NCBI GenBank assembly: GCA_035542775.1
Contig: DATKKX010000207.1
Coordinates: forward strand, 1 to 11,862
Length of the DNA stretch: 11,862 bases
Reading direction: 5' to 3'
From: DATKKX01 sp035542775
Lineage (GTDB): Bacteria; Planctomycetota; Phycisphaerae; UBA1845; UTPLA1
This document shows, piece after piece, positions 1 through 6,894 of this stretch. The position numbers were made by a program, and so were the translations under genes. Numbering within the stretch: the stretch's first letter is position 1; each line of letters starts with the position of its first letter. The notes under the pieces are model-generated. The model saw nothing but the letters and a program-made list of their open reading frames with translations. It was not told where the DNA came from and did no database searches.

Positions 1-302
1 TGGTCGTGGATTTCAATACCGCCGGTTCGACGGCCGGCCTGGAGGACATTCCGGGCGTGCGGTTGTGGACCGCTCAGCAATTGGAGACCGAGGTGGAGGC
101 GTTTGCCGACGAGATGTGCTCGCGGCAGCAGTTTCCGCAGATGGTCGAGGAGGCGGAGGCATGGATGAAGGAGCGGACACCGCCGCCGACGGAGCCCGTT
201 CCGGAGCTGCCATGCATGCGGGATGGTCAGGCGGCGTGCCCGCGCTGCTCGGAGTGCAGCCGGGGGCTGGTTGAGCTGGCCCGATTGGAGCATGTGCGAT
301 GA
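1..302 (+). CDS. hemA: C-terminal part of probable glutamyl-tRNA reductase (5' truncated)
   Basis: Only the last ~100 codons are present; the frame is open to the left edge and ends at TGA 300-302. The visible part starts with a Rossmann-like strand (VVDFNTAGS), then GVRLWTAQQLETEV, which sits where glutamyl-tRNA reductase has its 'D..vPR...GV.LYD.DDL' stretch, followed by a helical, Glu-rich tail. The long C-terminal dimerisation domain of classical HemA seems to be missing or much shortened. Near the C-terminus there is a CX2CX2C cluster (codons at 237-257) that I do not know from standard HemA. Assignment to HemA, the NADPH-dependent enzyme making glutamate-1-semialdehyde, rests mainly on context: HemL and every later step to protoporphyrin are encoded here. 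It overlaps hemN by ATGA. Another Rossmann dehydrogenase is possible. Confidence 0.5.
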   Translation, partial: VVDFNTAGSTAGLEDIPGVRLWTAQQLETEVEAFADEMCSRQQFPQMVEEAEAWMKERTPPPTEPVPELPCMRDGQAACPRCSECSRGLVELARLEHVR

Positions 303-1723
303 GTCCCATGCTGAAGAATCTGAACCTGGACGTGTTTCACAAGTACGCCGGCCTGGCGCTGCCGCGGCATGTGGCCTACCCGATGCCTACATGGTGGCGC
401 GACGTGAGTCCGGCGGAAGCGGCTGAGATGCTTCGGGCCAGCCGGCAACGCTCGCCGGCGGCCGACTTGTCGCTCTACATTCATGTGCCGTTCTGTGAGC
501 GGACCTGCCGGTACTGCGCATGCACGCGCATGGCCCAGGACAAGCATCGCCCGGAGGCAACTTCAAGGACGGCGGCTTACGTCGAGGCGCTGGAGAGGGA
601 GATCCGCGGGTTTTCGGAGTCCCTCGGCAACCGGCCGGTGTTGCGGCAGATGCACTGGGGCGGCGGGACGCCGACGTATCTGGAGCCCGAGCAGATCGAG
701 CGCCTGTGCGGCGTCATTGCCGAGGTATTTGAGATTACGCCGGACGCGGAGATCTCGATCGAGCTGGATCCGCGCGTGACCGGCCAGCTCATGCTGGAGA
801 CGCTGCGAGGCCTGGGATTCAACCGCGTCTCATTGGGGGTGCAGGATTTCGATCCGATCGTGCAGCGGCACGCGGGGCGGATTCAATCGCTGCCGCTCGT
901 GGACGGCATGGTCCAGCAGTGCCGCGAGCTGGGATTCGAGAGCGTCAACTTTGACCTGATTTACGGGCTGCCGTACCAGACTGTTGATACCGTGCGAGCG
1001 ACGTTGGAGAAGACGATTGATCTGGCTCCCGATCGCATCGCGTACTACCAGTATGCCCAGATCCCGGACAAGATCGCGGCCCAGCGCGGGCTCGATGTGA
1101 CCAAGCTTCCCGACAGCGAAGCCAAGCTGGAGATGTACCTGCTGGGCCAGGAGATGCTGCCGGCGGCGGGCTACGTCTTCATCGGGCTGGACCATTTTGC
1201 AAAGCCGGAGGAGCGGCTGGCGGTGGCGCTTCGCGAGGGCACGCTGCAGCGGAACTTCCAGGGCATGACCACGGGCGGGGGGCTGGACCTGATCGGCGCG
1301 GGTCCGTCGGCCATCGGCCAACTCACCGAGATCGGCTTCCTGCAGAACCGCCGCGATGTGAATGACTATATTGACATAGTGCAGCGCGGCGAGAGTCCGG
1401 TCTATCGCGGCAAGCGATTCACGCACGACGACAATGTGCGGCAGGCGGTCATTGCCCAGATCTACTGCCGGGCGGAGATATGCCCGGCGGAGATCGAGGC
1501 CCAGACAGGCGTGGTGTTCGAAGACTATTTCGCGCGCGAGGTGGTGATCCTCGATGAACTGGCACGGGATGGCCTGGTGGAGGCCCATTCGGACGGCAGC
1601 TACCGGTTGACTGATCCCCTTGGGCGCGTGCTGATGCGCACGGTCGGGGCGGTGTTCGATGCGTATCTCGCGCCCGACGCCTACCGCGTCGGTGATCGGC
1701 AGTATTTTTCGGCCAATGCGTGA
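299..1723 (+). CDS. hemN: Oxygen-independent coproporphyrinogen III oxidase (radical SAM)
   Basis: Converts coproporphyrinogen III to protoporphyrinogen IX by two radical oxidative decarboxylations, using S-adenosylmethionine and a [4Fe-4S] cluster, without O2; cytoplasmic. The 474-residue protein matches the normal HemN length (~460). Residues 66-75 give CX3CX2CXC (CERTCRYCAC), the signature of genuine HemN; HemW-type relatives usually lack the last Cys. Further motifs follow: GGGTPTYL, FNRVSLGVQDF, FDLIYGLPYQT, then LDHFAKPEE, RNFQGMTT and the HemN C-terminal domain (GAGPSAIGQL...QN). The start at 299 overlaps the previous stop (ATGA) and has GGAG at 287-290, 8 nt upstream. A second Met at codon 4 is possible. 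hemE starts 4 nt after the stop, so it is part of the plus-strand hem operon. Confidence 0.95.
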   Translation: MSPMLKNLNLDVFHKYAGLALPRHVAYPMPTWWRDVSPAEAAEMLRASRQRSPAADLSLYIHVPFCERTCRYCACTRMAQDKHRPEATSRTAAYVEALEREIRGFSESLGNRPVLRQMHWGGGTPTYLEPEQIERLCGVIAEVFEITPDAEISIELDPRVTGQLMLETLRGLGFNRVSLGVQDFDPIVQRHAGRIQSLPLVDGMVQQCRELGFESVNFDLIYGLPYQTVDTVRATLEKTIDLAPDRIAYYQYAQIPDKIAAQRGLDVTKLPDSEAKLEMYLLGQEMLPAAGYVFIGLDHFAKPEERLAVALREGTLQRNFQGMTTGGGLDLIGAGPSAIGQLTEIGFLQNRRDVNDYIDIVQRGESPVYRGKRFTHDDNVRQAVIAQIYCRAEICPAEIEAQTGVVFEDYFAREVVILDELARDGLVEAHSDGSYRLTDPLGRVLMRTVGAVFDAYLAPDAYRVGDRQYFSANA

Positions 1724-1725
1724 GG
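1722..1725 (+). promoter_or_regulatory. Ribosome binding site GAGG for hemE
   Basis: GAGG overlaps the hemN stop codon. It lies 2 nt before ATG 1728 and 5 nt before the next codon, GTG 1731. This favours a hemE start at 1728 or 1731 over the upstream in-frame ATGs at 1659 and 1716, which have no Shine-Dalgarno sequence and lie inside hemN. Confidence 0.5.
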
Positions 1726-1727
1726 AC

Positions 1728-2792
1728 ATGGTGAGCGAGCTCAAAAACGACCTGGTGCTGCGAGCGGCCCGACGCGAGCGGACGGAGCGCACGCCGGTCT
1801 GGCTGATGCGCCAGGCGGGGCGGTTCGATCCGGAGTATCAGCGGGTACGGGATCGGGTGCGAGCGCCGCTGGAGATGCTGTTCCGTACGCCCGACGTGGC
1901 TGCCGAGATATCGCTGCTGCCCAAGCGGCTGGGCGTGGATGCAATCATCTTCTTCCAGGACATCCTGACGCCGCTGGCGCCGATGGGAGCGGAATTCTTG
2001 TTCCGGCCGGGGCCGATACTGCCTCGACCGGTGCGAACCGCCGCCGACATCGGAGCGCTGCAGATCTTCGATCCGGCGGAGAAGCTGGACTTTGTAGGCG
2101 ACACGCTGCGGATGGTCCGCGACGATCTGAACGGTGAAGTGCCGTTGCTCGGGTTTGCCGGCGCGCCGTTGACGTTGGCGTTCTTTCTCGCGGCGGGGGA
2201 GAGTCCGTTCAGCGATCCCCAGGCGCCGCTGTCGATGTTGCATTCCGATCGCGCGGCCGCGCACCGGCTACTGGCGCGGCTGGCGGACATGACGGCGGAC
2301 TATCTGGCCTACCAGATCGAGTCCGGTGCGGACGCGGTGCAGCTCTTTGAATCGGGCGCCGATCTGCTGAGCGAGGCGGAATACCGCGAGTTCGCCCATC
2401 CCTACCAGGTGCGGGTGCTCGAGCAGCTTGCGGCGCGTGTGCCGACCATCCTGTTCGTGAAGGAGCAGCCGTTTCTGGAGTTGATGGTGGAGACGGGCGC
2501 GGATGTGCTGAGCGTCGGCGGGTGCGTCGATCTGGCCGACGCCCAACGGCGCTATGGCGGGCAGGTCGCGTTTCAGGGCAATGTGAGCAATGAGCTGCTG
2601 GCGCGAGGGACCGCCGAAGAGATCGAGACGGCCGTGCGGGCTTGTGTCGCCGCGGGCGGGCACCAGGGCCACATTCTCAACCTGAATCACGGCGTCCTGC
2701 GGGACACGCCGTTCGAAAATGTCCAACGGATGATCGAAACGTGCAAGACAACAGTGCTCAGCGAGGCAATCCATGACGGCCACCCTGATTGA
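1728..2792 (+). CDS. hemE: Uroporphyrinogen III decarboxylase, divergent
   Basis: Decarboxylates the four acetate side chains of uroporphyrinogen III to give coproporphyrinogen III, the HemN substrate; soluble TIM barrel. From ATG 1728 it is 354 residues, the family norm. Visible motifs: WLMRQAGR (25-32) with the substrate-binding arginines, FFQDIL with the conserved Asp (D78), GFAGAPLTL (142-150) and NLNHGV with the conserved His (H321). Several usual positions differ: the Tyr after 'GAPxTL' is Phe (F153), the 'FDSWAG' motif reads FESGAD (207-212), and the DWR-like motif is replaced by SVGGCVDLA. It is therefore a divergent branch of the family. Context leaves little doubt of its role, but methyltransferase-like relatives of the fold exist. 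It overlaps hemY by 20 nt. Confidence 0.9.
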   Translation: MVSELKNDLVLRAARRERTERTPVWLMRQAGRFDPEYQRVRDRVRAPLEMLFRTPDVAAEISLLPKRLGVDAIIFFQDILTPLAPMGAEFLFRPGPILPRPVRTAADIGALQIFDPAEKLDFVGDTLRMVRDDLNGEVPLLGFAGAPLTLAFFLAAGESPFSDPQAPLSMLHSDRAAAHRLLARLADMTADYLAYQIESGADAVQLFESGADLLSEAEYREFAHPYQVRVLEQLAARVPTILFVKEQPFLELMVETGADVLSVGGCVDLADAQRRYGGQVAFQGNVSNELLARGTAEEIETAVRACVAAGGHQGHILNLNHGVLRDTPFENVQRMIETCKTTVLSEAIHDGHPD

Positions 2793-4350
2793 GAGCGAGG
2801 AGCGCGACGTCATCGTCGTGGGCGGCGGCATCAGCGGCCTGACCGTCGCGTGGCACCTGCGCCGGGCGGGCGTGGACGTGGCGTTGCTGGAGGCGGGGCC
2901 GCGCGTTGGCGGGTCCATCCAGACCGAGCGGCGCGACGGATTCCTGCTGGAAAAAGGGCCGTTTAACGTCATCGTGCGCGATCCGGCGTTCGAGGAATTG
3001 CTCGCCGGCCTGGCCGATCGCATCAACGTTGTGACCGCGTCGCCCCAGGCGGAGAATCGGTACATCTATCGGCACGGCGATATTCATGTCGTGCCGACCA
3101 ACCCCATCAAGCTGTTCCATAGTCCTTTGCTGACGTTCGGCGGGGCGTGCCGGGCGGTCCGCGGGCTCTTCTTCAGCAAGCGCGGGCGGCGTGAGGAAAC
3201 CACGCTCGAGGAGTTCGCCGTCCGGCGGTTCGGGCGGGAGGTGGCGGATACGCTGCTCAGCGCGGTGGTGGCGGGCATCCTCGCGGGCGACATCGGCAAG
3301 CTCAGCGCGTACGCATGCTTTCCCATGCTGCGTGATTTCGACCAGAAGTCGGTCAGCCCCCTGGGCCGCACGGCGCGGCGGATCCCCAGCATGATCCGCA
3401 AGCGGTGGAATCCGAACCTGCGGCGGAAATGGCGCGGGCTGGTCAGCATTGATAGCGGCCTGGGCGGCTTGTGCGAGGCCATTGCAAGCATGCTGGGGGC
3501 GGATGTACACACCGGCTGTCGCGTCGAATTCATCGATCCCACGGATGACGGTTTTCTGCTGAGGGTGGGTGGCACGGACAAAGCCGCTTTGTCCGTGCGG
3601 ATGGCCTCGGAACGGGACGCCGCGGGAACGTACAAGCTTGGGCAGCACAGTGGGCGAGGACACGGACAAGGCAGCTTTGTCCGTGCCACCCTGATGGAGC
3701 CGGAGGAGTCCTTCCACCAGCGGGAATTTCACTGCCGCCGGCTGGTACTCGCTACGCCGGCTTGCGAGACCGCGCGGCAACTGCAACCAATTGCCCCCGA
3801 GGCAAGCAGGCTGCTGGCGGGGATCGAGAGTTCCTCGCTGACGGTAGTGAACCTCGCATTCCGCCGGTCGGACGTTGGTCATCCGCTCGACGGCTTCGGC
3901 TTTCTGGTGCCGCGGAACGAACCGGATTTCCCGCTGATGGGCGTGCTGTGGGCGGACAGCGCCTTTCCGCACCACGCTCCGCCGGAGTACCGGCTCATGC
4001 GAGCGTTCTTCGGCGGAGCCAGGACGCCGGATGTGATTCGCCGGTCCGCGGACGAGCTGGTACGCACAGCTTGTACGGCGTTAGGCGGGCTGCTGGACAT
4101 CCACGGCGAACCGGTCTTCAGCGACGTATGCCCGTATCCGGATGCGATTCCGCAGTATTATCTGGGACATGAACGCAAGGTCGCCGAGCTCCGCCGTGCC
4201 GTTGCCCGCGTGCCGGGCCTGGCGCTGGCGGGGAATTATCTCGACGGCGTTTCGATCAACGACTGCATCAAGCTCGGCCGGCAGGTGGCTGTCGAGCTTA
4301 TCAATCAGCCCAGACACTCCCCGACCCAGTTGGAAAGGATCAGCACATGA
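2773..4350 (+). CDS. hemY: HemY-type FAD protoporphyrinogen oxidase with an in-frame repeat insertion
   Basis: Oxidises protoporphyrinogen IX to protoporphyrin IX; flavoprotein of the monoamine-oxidase-like superfamily. The N-terminus has the dinucleotide motif VIVVGGGISGL (14-23), with acidic E40 ending the second strand, then RVGGSIQT and EKGPFNVI. The C-terminus has the second FAD motif, GNYLDGVSINDCI. No membrane segment is evident. At 525 residues it is longer than usual (450-480). Most of the excess is residues ~266-307, encoded by a palindromic repeat element at 3567-3691 lying between strands FLLRV and REFHCRRLVLATPA, probably a surface beta-hairpin loop. The frame stays open throughout. 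The start at 2773 lies inside the end of hemE with GAGG 6 nt upstream (2763-2766). It ends in an ATGA overlap with hemB. CgoX-type activity on coproporphyrinogen is less likely because hemN is present. Confidence 0.92.
   Translation: MTATLIESEERDVIVVGGGISGLTVAWHLRRAGVDVALLEAGPRVGGSIQTERRDGFLLEKGPFNVIVRDPAFEELLAGLADRINVVTASPQAENRYIYRHGDIHVVPTNPIKLFHSPLLTFGGACRAVRGLFFSKRGRREETTLEEFAVRRFGREVADTLLSAVVAGILAGDIGKLSAYACFPMLRDFDQKSVSPLGRTARRIPSMIRKRWNPNLRRKWRGLVSIDSGLGGLCEAIASMLGADVHTGCRVEFIDPTDDGFLLRVGGTDKAALSVRMASERDAAGTYKLGQHSGRGHGQGSFVRATLMEPEESFHQREFHCRRLVLATPACETARQLQPIAPEASRLLAGIESSSLTVVNLAFRRSDVGHPLDGFGFLVPRNEPDFPLMGVLWADSAFPHHAPPEYRLMRAFFGGARTPDVIRRSADELVRTACTALGGLLDIHGEPVFSDVCPYPDAIPQYYLGHERKVAELRRAVARVPGLALAGNYLDGVSINDCIKLGRQVAVELINQPRHSPTQLERIST
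3572..3598 (+). repeat. Perfect 27-bp palindrome, left half of element
   Basis: 13-bp arms 3572-3584 and 3586-3598 around one central base; no mismatch. A hairpin could form in the mRNA or in single-stranded DNA. Confidence 0.85.
3661..3685 (+). repeat. 25-bp near-palindrome, right half of element
   Basis: 12-bp arms 3661-3672 and 3674-3685 around A3673, with one G-T wobble (3670/3676). Nearly the same sequence as the left palindrome. Confidence 0.8.
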
Positions 4351-5366
4351 AACCCACCGAACCGCTGCACCTCGTTCGCCGTCCTCGCCGCCTTCGACAG
4401 TCGCCCGCCCTTCGCGGCATGGTGCGGGAGACTCGTTTGACGCCGGACCGGCTGGTGTTGCCGGTGTTCGTAACCGACGGGCAGAATCGCAGCGAGCCCA
4501 TCGCGGCGATGCCGGGGCACGCGCGGTTGAGCGTGGATCTGCTGATCAAGCGCTGCCGCGAGGCGATGAATCTGGGCGTGAACGCGTTCGCGCTGTTTCC
4601 GGCGGTCAAGCCGACGCTGAAGACGCCGGACGCCGAGGAGGCGTTGAACCCGGACAACATTCTGTGCACGGCGGTGCGGGCGCTCAAGGAGGCGGCGCCG
4701 GCGGCGTGCCTAGTGACGGACATCGCCCTGGATCCGTACAACAGCCTGGGACACGACGGGCTCGTCCGCGGGGGCGAGATCGTCAACGACGCCACGGTGG
4801 ACGTGCTGGCCAAGATGGCCGTGGTCCACGCCAAGGCGGGCGCGGACGTGGTGGCCCCGTCGGACATGATGGACGGCCGCGTCGGTGCCATCCGGTCGGC
4901 ACTGGATGCCGCGAATTTTCAGAAGGTGGCCATCATCAGCTATACGGCCAAATACGCGTCGGGCTTTTACGGGCCATTCCGCGAGGCGCTGGATTCGGCG
5001 CCGGTGGATGCGCCGGGTGTTCCGCACGACAAGTCCACGTACCAGATGGACCCGGCCAACAGCCGGGAGGCGGCCATTGAGGCGATGCTCGATGAGGCCG
5101 AGGGTGCCGACATGCTGATGGTCAAGCCGGCGCTGCCATATCTGGACGTGATTGCCCGACTGCGGGCGGCATCGAGCCTGCCGGTCGTGGCATACCACGT
5201 CAGCGGCGAGTATGCGATGATCAAGGCGGCGGCAGAGCGCGGCTGGCTGGATGAAAAGAAATGCATGATGGAGTCGCTGACAGGGATCGCCAGGGCTGGG
5301 GCGGATGTGATTTTCACGTATGCGGCGATGGATTATGCGCGGTGGTGGCGGGAGTCGCTCAAGTAG
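4347..5366 (+). CDS. hemB: Porphobilinogen synthase (delta-aminolevulinate dehydratase)
   Basis: Condenses two 5-aminolevulinate molecules into porphobilinogen; a cytoplasmic TIM barrel, normally octameric. The protein has 339 residues, typical for the family. Both Schiff-base lysines are visible: K202 in SYTAKYASGFYGPFR and K260 in MVKPALPYLD. The metal-site region reads TDIALDPYNSLGHDG (124-138), with Asp/Ala in place of the three cysteines of zinc enzymes, so it belongs to the class without catalytic zinc (Mg2+/K+-type, as in Pseudomonas). The N-terminal RRPRRLRQSPALRGMVRET arm is typical. The start is fixed by the ATGA overlap with hemY and AAAGGA at 4334-4339. It is the last gene of the plus-strand hem operon, and its final 34 nt overlap the end of convergent hemD. 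Confidence 0.96.
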   Translation: MKPTEPLHLVRRPRRLRQSPALRGMVRETRLTPDRLVLPVFVTDGQNRSEPIAAMPGHARLSVDLLIKRCREAMNLGVNAFALFPAVKPTLKTPDAEEALNPDNILCTAVRALKEAAPAACLVTDIALDPYNSLGHDGLVRGGEIVNDATVDVLAKMAVVHAKAGADVVAPSDMMDGRVGAIRSALDAANFQKVAIISYTAKYASGFYGPFREALDSAPVDAPGVPHDKSTYQMDPANSREAAIEAMLDEAEGADMLMVKPALPYLDVIARLRAASSLPVVAYHVSGEYAMIKAAAERGWLDEKKCMMESLTGIARAGADVIFTYAAMDYARWWRESLK

Positions 5367-6010
5367 TTCGCGATCGCATCGGCGAGATGGTCGAAGCTGG
5401 GGTAGGGGGCTTCCACGGCCGGCTGGCGGCCGTGGCGGCAGATGGCCACTGAGGTCGTTCGGCCGATGCTGGCCAGGGGGATGTCGAGGTCGCCGAGGGC
5501 GTCGACCGCGGACGGGCTGGCGACGGCGGCGATGGCGGCTTTCTTGGCGGCGTTGCGGTCGAAGATCCGGGGGACGGTTTCGTAGAGGACAGGAGCGCGC
5601 AGCTCGATGCCGGGCCACGATTCCGGGACTTCCGCCTGTGCCGAGCGTGGGTAGCAGACGACGCCCTGATGGACACTCTCGCGAAGCCTGGCGAACAACG
5701 TCTCGCCGTGGCCATCGGGGCTGATCAGGGCCACGCGTAGACCGTGCCTCTCCGCGGCATGTCGTGACGATTCACCGACGACGGCAACCTGTGGGACTTT
5801 CGCCTCGGCATTGCCGGCCACCGCTTCGATTGCGTATACGCTGGTCAGCAGCAGCCAGTCGTCGGGCTTCAATTCATGCAGGAACTCAGCAGGATCGGCT
5901 ACGACGCGGCGCTCGAGGACCGGCTCAAGCAGGACTTCCAGGCTGCGGGCTCGCAGGGCCGTACACAACGGTCCATCTGCGGTCTCGTCGCGGGTCACCC
6001 AGACGATCAC
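5333..6010 (-). CDS. hemD: Uroporphyrinogen III synthase
   Basis: Cyclises hydroxymethylbilane to uroporphyrinogen III with inversion of ring D. Family sequence conservation is low, but the two-lobed pattern is recognisable: TSVYAIEAV, VVGESSRHAAERHGL and LISPDGHGETLFARL in one part, then VLYETVP, VASPSAVDALGDL and LASIGRTTSVAICRHG ending in PYPSFDHLADAI. The chosen start is GTG at 6010, giving a GTGA overlap with the hemC stop and AAGGAG 5 nt upstream; the result is 225 residues, slightly short for the family. An open frame continues to 6187 but lies inside hemC and is not expected to be used. The stop lies inside hemB, so the two converging operons overlap by 34 nt. Placement directly after hemC is the classic arrangement and adds much to the assignment. 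Confidence 0.87.
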   Translation of the reverse strand: MIVWVTRDETADGPLCTALRARSLEVLLEPVLERRVVADPAEFLHELKPDDWLLLTSVYAIEAVAGNAEAKVPQVAVVGESSRHAAERHGLRVALISPDGHGETLFARLRESVHQGVVCYPRSAQAEVPESWPGIELRAPVLYETVPRIFDRNAAKKAAIAAVASPSAVDALGDLDIPLASIGRTTSVAICRHGRQPAVEAPYPSFDHLADAIANYLSDSRHHRA

Positions 6011-6894
6011 GATTGCTCCTTCAACTCCGCGAGCAGCCGGTCCGCCAGGTCTTCGCCGACGGCGGCCGGGTCGGTCCCGCCCTCGACGCCTTCCGCCTTG
6101 CGGGCGTAGTCGTTGGTGAAGAGCTTGGCGTGGAGGGTGATTTCCTTTCGGACGATGGTCGCAAGGGCGCCGATGGGAGTATGGCAACCGGCATTGATCC
6201 GCCGCAGGACCGCCCGCTCGGCGCTGACCGCCTTGTGTGTGTCGGGATCATCGAGAACCGCGACGATCTCTCGCGCCGGTCCTTCGGTTCGAGTCTGCAC
6301 CGCCAAGGCTCCCTGTCCGGCCGCCGGGACGAATGTGTCCACCGGCATCGGGATCATGCGAGGGTGTTCGAGGCCCAGGCGTTTCAACCCAGCGGCCGCC
6401 AGCACCACGCCGTCCAGGTTCTCACGTTCGATCTTGGCGACGCGCGTGGGCACGTTGCCGCGAATGGGGACGATGTGAAACTCTCCTATTTCCAGCAGTT
6501 GCGCGGCCCGCCGCGGACTGTTGGTACCGATCTGGGCCCCTGGCGGGAGATCCTTCAGCCGCTTGGCGGTCCGCGTCAGCAGGACGTCGTGGACGACCTC
6601 GCGCGGCGGCGTGGCGGCGACGACCAAGCCAGGCGTCTCCTCGGTCTGCAAGTCCTTGAAGCTGTGTACGGCGAAGTCGATACGCTTGTCGAGCAGGGCC
6701 TGCTCGATGGCCTTGACGAATGCTCCGACCGGCCAGTCGCGGCCGAAGTTCTTGTCGGTGACCTCGTCGCCGTGCGTCTTGATGATAACCTGCTCGATCT
6801 CGAGCCCCGGATGGGCGGCCCGAAGCTGCTGGCAGACCCACTCGGTCTGTTTGAGGGCCAGCTCGCTTCCTCGCGTACCGACACGGAGTTTCAT
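6007..6894 (-). CDS. hemC: Hydroxymethylbilane synthase (porphobilinogen deaminase)
   Basis: Polymerises four porphobilinogen molecules into hydroxymethylbilane on a covalently bound dipyrromethane cofactor; soluble. The 295 residues are close to the family norm (~300-315). Visible motifs: RVGTRGSELAL (4-14), DFAVHSFKDL with the catalytic Asp (D81), NSPRRAAQL, RGNVPTRVAKI, LAAAGLKRLGL, AAGQGALAVQ and INAGCHTPIGA with the cofactor-carrying Cys (C237). The usual Pro after VHSxKD is replaced: the sequence reads DLQ instead of D(V/L)P. The ATG at 6894 overlaps the hemL stop in ATGA form, and the stop overlaps the hemD GTG start, so hemL-hemC-hemD is one translationally coupled unit. Confidence 0.96.
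   Translation of the reverse strand: MKLRVGTRGSELALKQTEWVCQQLRAAHPGLEIEQVIIKTHGDEVTDKNFGRDWPVGAFVKAIEQALLDKRIDFAVHSFKDLQTEETPGLVVAATPPREVVHDVLLTRTAKRLKDLPPGAQIGTNSPRRAAQLLEIGEFHIVPIRGNVPTRVAKIERENLDGVVLAAAGLKRLGLEHPRMIPMPVDTFVPAAGQGALAVQTRTEGPAREIVAVLDDPDTHKAVSAERAVLRRINAGCHTPIGALATIVRKEITLHAKLFTNDYARKAEGVEGGTDPAAVGEDLADRLLAELKEQS

Larger units (their letters stand above)
3567..3691 (+). repeat. REP-doublet (REPIN-like) palindromic element inside hemY
   Basis: The outer ends form a perfect 18-bp inverted repeat, 3567-3584 against 3674-3691 (GGGTGGCACGGACAAAGC). Each end is also half of its own palindrome, and about 62 bp of spacer separate the two. This is the layout of a REP doublet or a tiny non-autonomous element. 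It is read in frame as ...GGTDKAALSV...SFVRATL, without stop codons. No convincing target duplication is visible at the borders. Confidence 0.75.

Noticed and set aside
830..1792. 320-codon open frame on the minus strand
   Set aside because: Antisense to hemN; its product is low-complexity and shows no family resemblance.
3555..3700. Target-site duplication flanking the hemY element
   Set aside because: Only CTGA recurs (3559-3562 and 3691-3694), and it does not abut the inverted repeat on the left; chance is likely.
3541..3720. Possible frameshift or assembly error in hemY at the repeat
   Set aside because: The same frame runs cleanly through the element into REFHCRRLVLATPA and the C-terminal FAD motif, so the insert is in frame.
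2758..3975. 405-codon open frame on the minus strand
   Set aside because: Antisense to hemE/hemY, which have clear family motifs; in GC-rich DNA such shadow frames are expected, and its product shows no recognisable domain.
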